This document shows, piece by piece, positions 15,803-18,269 of a stretch of DNA of 18,269 nucleotides. Positions within the stretch are counted from its first letter, which is position 1. Every line of letters starts with the position of its first letter. Source of the DNA: Betaproteobacteria bacterium (GTDB taxonomy: Bacteria; Pseudomonadota; Gammaproteobacteria; Burkholderiales; SG8-39); contig JAABRB010000025.1 in NCBI GenBank assembly GCA_011391185.1, positions 1 through 18,269 of the forward strand, written 5' to 3'. The notes below the pieces were generated by a model, which saw only the letters and a program-made list of their open reading frames with translations, made no database searches and had not been told where the DNA came from. A program made the position numbers and the translations under genes.

Positions 15803-15830
15803 CCGGGGGCGCCAATCTCTGCTCGCAGCC

Positions 15831-15917
15831 GCCCGGATGGCGAAACTGGTAGACGCAAGGGACTTAAAATCCCTAGCCCGCAAGGGCGTGCAGGTTCAAA
15901 TCCTGCTCCGGGCACCA
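15831..15917 (+). tRNA. tRNA-Leu (UAA)
   Basis: An 87-base class II tRNA includes an encoded CCA. The acceptor GCCCGGA pairs with TCCGGGC. The anticodon arm is AGGGA-CTTAAAA-TCCCT with anticodon TAA. A long variable arm (AGCCCGCAAGGGCGT) and the T arm GCAGG-TTCAAAT-CCTGC complete it. It matches leuZ, the third member of the E. coli glyW-cysT-leuZ cluster. Confidence 0.98.
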
Positions 15918-16057
15918 CCGCCCTCTCACTTCTCACATTGTTAAATATTGTGAACTGCGAACTTCCGTGCGCATACGGGGTTAGCATGGCCTTCGGTCGA
16001 TTGTAATTTTTCGCCACGCATTGCGAGTGCACGGTAAACGCGGGCGAAGACGTTTGA

Positions 16058-16075
16058 CTAGGCCAAATGGGCTAG
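16058..16075. promoter_or_regulatory. CTAG-flanked near-palindrome, probable operator
   Basis: CTAGGCCAAATGGGCTAG pairs at six of seven positions in each arm around the AAAT centre. CTAGGCC recurs directly at 16072-16078. A TTGACT box overlaps its left edge (16054-16059). CTAG is generally scarce in proteobacterial DNA, so two copies in a symmetric setting suggest a dimeric regulator site, perhaps for a NarL/LuxR-type protein. The regulator is unknown. Confidence 0.45.
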
Positions 16076-16094
16076 GCCGCTGCCAGGATACGAG

Positions 16095-16116
16095 GATTCG
16101 TTGACGATTCGTTGAC
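16095..16116 (+). repeat. Tandem 11-bp repeat GATTCGTTGAC x2
   Basis: Two perfect adjacent copies lie at 16095-16105 and 16106-16116. Each ends in a TTGAC box. No matching -10 box is seen 16-19 bases downstream of either copy. Confidence 0.85.
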
Positions 16117-16231
16117 CTTTGGCGGCGCATGATCCGATTCCGCGCAGCGACGTGGGGCCTCGGCGTCTGGAGGAGGATCGGCGAGAGGTTGCCGCACCTT
16201 GCGCGGCAGGGGTAGGAAGAGTCGGGCAGTA

Positions 16232-16259
16232 CAGGATTGCGCGCGGAGATGCGATCCTG
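16232..16259 (+). other. Stem-loop in the leader of the LEPR-XLL gene
   Basis: CAGGATTGC (16232-16240) and GCGATCCTG (16251-16259) form a 9-bp stem with one T-G pair and a 10-base loop. No T run follows, so it is not a standard terminator. It could be an RNA leader structure or a DNA binding site, about 115 bases before the start codon. Confidence 0.5.
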
Positions 16260-16374
16260 AAGTAGGCGGCGTCGCGAGAGCGCACAACACTAACGCCATG
16301 CGCTCGGGGCGCTAACGTAGCAGCGGACGCCAGGAGCTGGCAACTCCAGGTATTCCGGCACGCGCGGGGAGACG

Positions 16375-18269
16375 ATGCTCGGACGCTGGCTGCGCTCAGC
16401 GCGAGACCGGACCAGGACCGCCGCTGCGCGCTTGGCGCCGCCGTTCCGGCGACGCCCGATATTCGAAGCGCTCGAGACGCGGTTGCTGCTGTCCGCCGAT
16501 CTCGCTCACGCGGCGCTCGCCAGTCAGCTCTTCGACCAGGTCCAGCCGATCCTTGCGGAGGACCTCGGGGCAACGCTGCCGCGCGTGATCAATCTCACCG
16601 GATCGATTCCGGACACGCTGGTCGCAAGCGGTTCCCGCGACAATCTTTGGGAGATCGTCGGTCCCGGCGTCATTCTCCTGAATGGCCAGGAGTACACGGG
16701 CATCGCCAACCTGGTCGGCGGCGCCGACAATCAGGACACGTTCGTCCTGCACCCGGGCGGCAGCCTGAGTGGCGCGCTCGACGGCGGACCGGGTGGATAC
16801 GACACGCTCGTGATCGAGCAGGGCAGTGTGCTCGACGCGGCGACCTACGTGGCCGACGGACCCGACTCGGGCATCGTCCAGCTCGACGATCGTACCATCC
16901 GCTACGCCGGTCTTGAGCCGATCACCGACAACGCCAATGCGACCAACCGCGTCGTCACCACGCCCGCCACGAACGACCAGATCACGATCACCGACGGCCC
17001 AGGCCTCAACCAGATCACGGTTGAGGCCCATAACGGCACGTTCGAGAGTGTCACCTTCGTCGAGCCGTCGAACAGCCTGCGGGTAAATGCCGGGGACGGC
17101 GACGACGTCATCAGCTTCGAACTGCTGTTCTTCGACACCCCGCTCCTGATCGACGGCGGCACCGGGATCAACGAGGTCGACGTCAGCGGCCGGGCGGTGC
17201 CGATGTCGGCGATCCTGTTCCCCGACGGCTCGGCGCTGCTCACCGACGGCAGCTCGGTGGTGCGTGCGATCAACGTCGACCTCTACACCGGTTTCGAGTC
17301 GACGTTCATCGCGCAGGGCATCCCCGAGTGGATCGAGCAGGGTCCCGGACCGATCACGGGCGGCCAGGTCCAGGGCGTTGCGAGTCAACCCGTCTCGGGC
17401 GCGGTGCAGTCCATCGCCGCGCATCCGTTCGACGCAAACACCCTGTTTGTCGGAACGGCGAACGGGGGCATCTGGCGAACCACCAACGGTGGGACGACCT
17501 GGACCGCGCTGACCGATCAGTTCCCCTCGCTCGCGATCGGCGGCATTCGCATCAGCCCGCTGGACGCGAGCGGCAGCCCGGTCACCGGCGCGACCCCGCT
17601 CGGCAGCCTGGTGATCTACGCGGGAACCGGCAAGTTCAGCAACTCGAACCAGGGTGGCTTCAACGTCGGGGTGCTCAAGTCGACCGACGGCGGCGACACC
17701 TGGGAGTTGCTCGGCGCTAACGACCTCGCCGGGCTGCCGATCACGAGCATCCTGCCCACGACACTCACGGTGAGCGGCAAGCAGGTGGTGCTTGCGTCGA
17801 CGCTCGACAAGACGGTGACCCTGTTCGATGCGAACGGATTCACCCAGCTCAACGAGGACGGCTCGCTGAAGGAGGACATCCGGCGCGCGGGCGGCCTCTT
17901 CCGCAGCGTGGACGGCGGCGAGACGTACATCAAGATATCCGGCACCGGTGGATTGCCCGATGGCCCGGTGAGCGATCTGGTCGCAGATCCGAGCAATGCG
18001 AATCGGTACTACGCGGCGGTCGTCGGGTCCGGCGTCTACCGAAGCAACGACGGCGGCGTGAACTGGACTACGGTCAGCACCGGCCTCGCCGGCGTCGACC
18101 AGGCTATCCGCATCGTCCTGTCCGTGAGCGAGGCGGCCGATCCGGTGAGCACGCAGCGACCTGCGTACGCCGCTCTGATCTTCGACCGCGCGAATCTGAC
18201 GGCGGGTGCGGCGGCCGGCACGAGCACCATCCAGGTCGATCGCCCCGGCATCTTCGCGGTCGGCGACGC
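16375..18269 (+). CDS. Large LEPR-XLL domain protein with BNR/Asp-box repeats (5' part)
   Basis: The frame is open from ATG 16375 to the end of the window, at least 631 codons without a stop, so the protein is truncated here by the window. The N-terminus is strongly basic and then shows FEALETRLLLSADL at 30-43, the LEPR-XLL motif found near the start of very large repetitive exported proteins. Asp- and Gly-rich beta-strand sequence follows. From about residue 340 there are Asp-box repeats: TNGGTTW (370-376), STDGGDTW (436-443), SVDGGETY (511-518) and SNDGGVNW (557-564), as in sialidase or sortilin-type beta-propellers. A surface or secreted adhesin or polymer-binding role is likely, but no catalytic residues are recognised. 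GGGGAG at 16366-16371 supports the start. A long antisense frame (16396-17424) is only its shadow. Confidence 0.85.
   Translation, partial: MLGRWLRSARDRTRTAAARLAPPFRRRPIFEALETRLLLSADLAHAALASQLFDQVQPILAEDLGATLPRVINLTGSIPDTLVASGSRDNLWEIVGPGVILLNGQEYTGIANLVGGADNQDTFVLHPGGSLSGALDGGPGGYDTLVIEQGSVLDAATYVADGPDSGIVQLDDRTIRYAGLEPITDNANATNRVVTTPATNDQITITDGPGLNQITVEAHNGTFESVTFVEPSNSLRVNAGDGDDVISFELLFFDTPLLIDGGTGINEVDVSGRAVPMSAILFPDGSALLTDGSSVVRAINVDLYTGFESTFIAQGIPEWIEQGPGPITGGQVQGVASQPVSGAVQSIAAHPFDANTLFVGTANGGIWRTTNGGTTWTALTDQFPSLAIGGIRISPLDASGSPVTGATPLGSLVIYAGTGKFSNSNQGGFNVGVLKSTDGGDTWELLGANDLAGLPITSILPTTLTVSGKQVVLASTLDKTVTLFDANGFTQLNEDGSLKEDIRRAGGLFRSVDGGETYIKISGTGGLPDGPVSDLVADPSNANRYYAAVVGSGVYRSNDGGVNWTTVSTGLAGVDQAIRIVLSVSEAADPVSTQRPAYAALIFDRANLTAGAAAGTSTIQVDRPGIFAVGD

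Larger units (their letters stand above)
15525..15830. other. Intergenic region between lipoprotein gene and tRNA-Leu
   Basis: No gene is supported in these 306 bases. The stretch should hold the minus-strand promoter of the lipoprotein-cyclase pair and a plus-strand promoter for tRNA-Leu, but neither is clear. It contains a C9 run, two AAGCTT-centred palindromes (around 15610-15617 and 15639-15646), a sequence resembling the tRNA-Cys 3' half and a tandem 14-bp repeat. Confidence 0.6.
15918..16374. other. Long intergenic region before the LEPR-XLL gene
   Basis: These 457 bases hold no supported gene and lie between tRNA-Leu and the large protein gene. An AT-rich spot at 15936-15954 (CACATTGTTAAATATTGTG) is a loose inverted repeat. 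No tRNA-Leu terminator is visible. Further right are a CTAG-flanked near-palindrome, a tandem 11-bp repeat and a 9-bp stem-loop. The ribosome-binding site GGGGAG lies at 16366-16371. Long, structured leaders like this are common before large, tightly regulated surface proteins. Confidence 0.6.

Noticed and set aside
9058..15830. Search for an integrase, transposase, terminal inverted repeats or CRISPR repeats in the inserted block
   Set aside because: None was found. The block has no visible mobility gene, so it is not called a mobile element.
15562..16032. Minus-strand 156-residue frame containing GAGFEPARPCGLGILSPL
   Set aside because: This is the antisense translation of tRNA-Leu, a common spurious annotation.
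16058..16573. Minus-strand 171-residue frame in the tRNA-Leu/LEPR-XLL gap
   Set aside because: It overlaps the start of the LEPR-XLL gene, is rich in Arg, Ala and Ser as random GC-rich frames are, and shows no domain or ribosome-binding site.
16396..17424. Minus-strand 342-residue frame
   Set aside because: It is antisense to the LEPR-XLL/BNR gene, whose plus-strand frame has clear motifs and stays open to the window end. The Arg/Val/Asp-rich antisense protein has no recognisable domain.

Overview
The window is GC-rich, densely coding proteobacterial DNA. The left part follows the conserved order (lepB)-DUF4845-rnc-era-recO-pdxJ-acpS-nagZ, then efp, a family 5 uracil-DNA glycosylase, uvrC, pgsA, tRNA-Gly and tRNA-Cys. 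That order fits Betaproteobacteria or a closely related gammaproteobacterial lineage. The organism looks like an environmental, poorly characterised member, but I cannot name a genus from sequence alone.

Region 1 (1-4996, + strand) is an overlapping housekeeping operon. It ends lepB and then encodes a small membrane protein, RNase III, the GTPase Era, RecO, PdxJ, holo-ACP synthase and NagZ. Several start and stop codons overlap, so translational coupling is likely. A possible 23-codon ORF bridges recO and pdxJ. Region 2 (5001-8726) has efp on the minus strand, meeting nagZ tail to tail. A divergent uracil-DNA glycosylase, uvrC and pgsA follow on the plus strand. The EF-P has arginine at the tip of the functional loop, but no earP gene is nearby. 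Region 3 (8731-9057) has a near-consensus promoter, tRNA-Gly(GCC), a clear intrinsic terminator and tRNA-Cys(GCA).

Region 4 (9058-15830) looks like an insertion. In E. coli, pgsA is followed by glyW-cysT-leuZ, that is tRNA-Gly(GCC), tRNA-Cys(GCA) and tRNA-Leu(UAA). Here tRNA-Leu(UAA) lies about 6.8 kb beyond tRNA-Cys. The inserted block carries a cobalamin-domain radical SAM enzyme, a membrane hybrid histidine kinase and a single-domain response regulator on the plus strand. Converging on them are a metallo-beta-lactamase-fold lipoprotein and a receiver-linked class III nucleotide cyclase. A degenerate resemblance to the tRNA-Cys 3' half lies near the right edge. The kinase, receiver and cyclase could form a phosphorelay ending in a cyclic nucleotide, but this is inference.

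Region 5 (15831-18269) has tRNA-Leu and then about 457 bp without a supported gene. That gap holds a CTAG-flanked near-palindrome, a tandem repeat and a stem-loop. It leads into the 5' part of a very large LEPR-XLL/BNR-repeat protein that runs off the window. Three short perfect tandem duplications lie in three different intergenic regions (before pdxJ, tRNA-Leu and the LEPR-XLL gene), two of them duplicating a TTGAC box.
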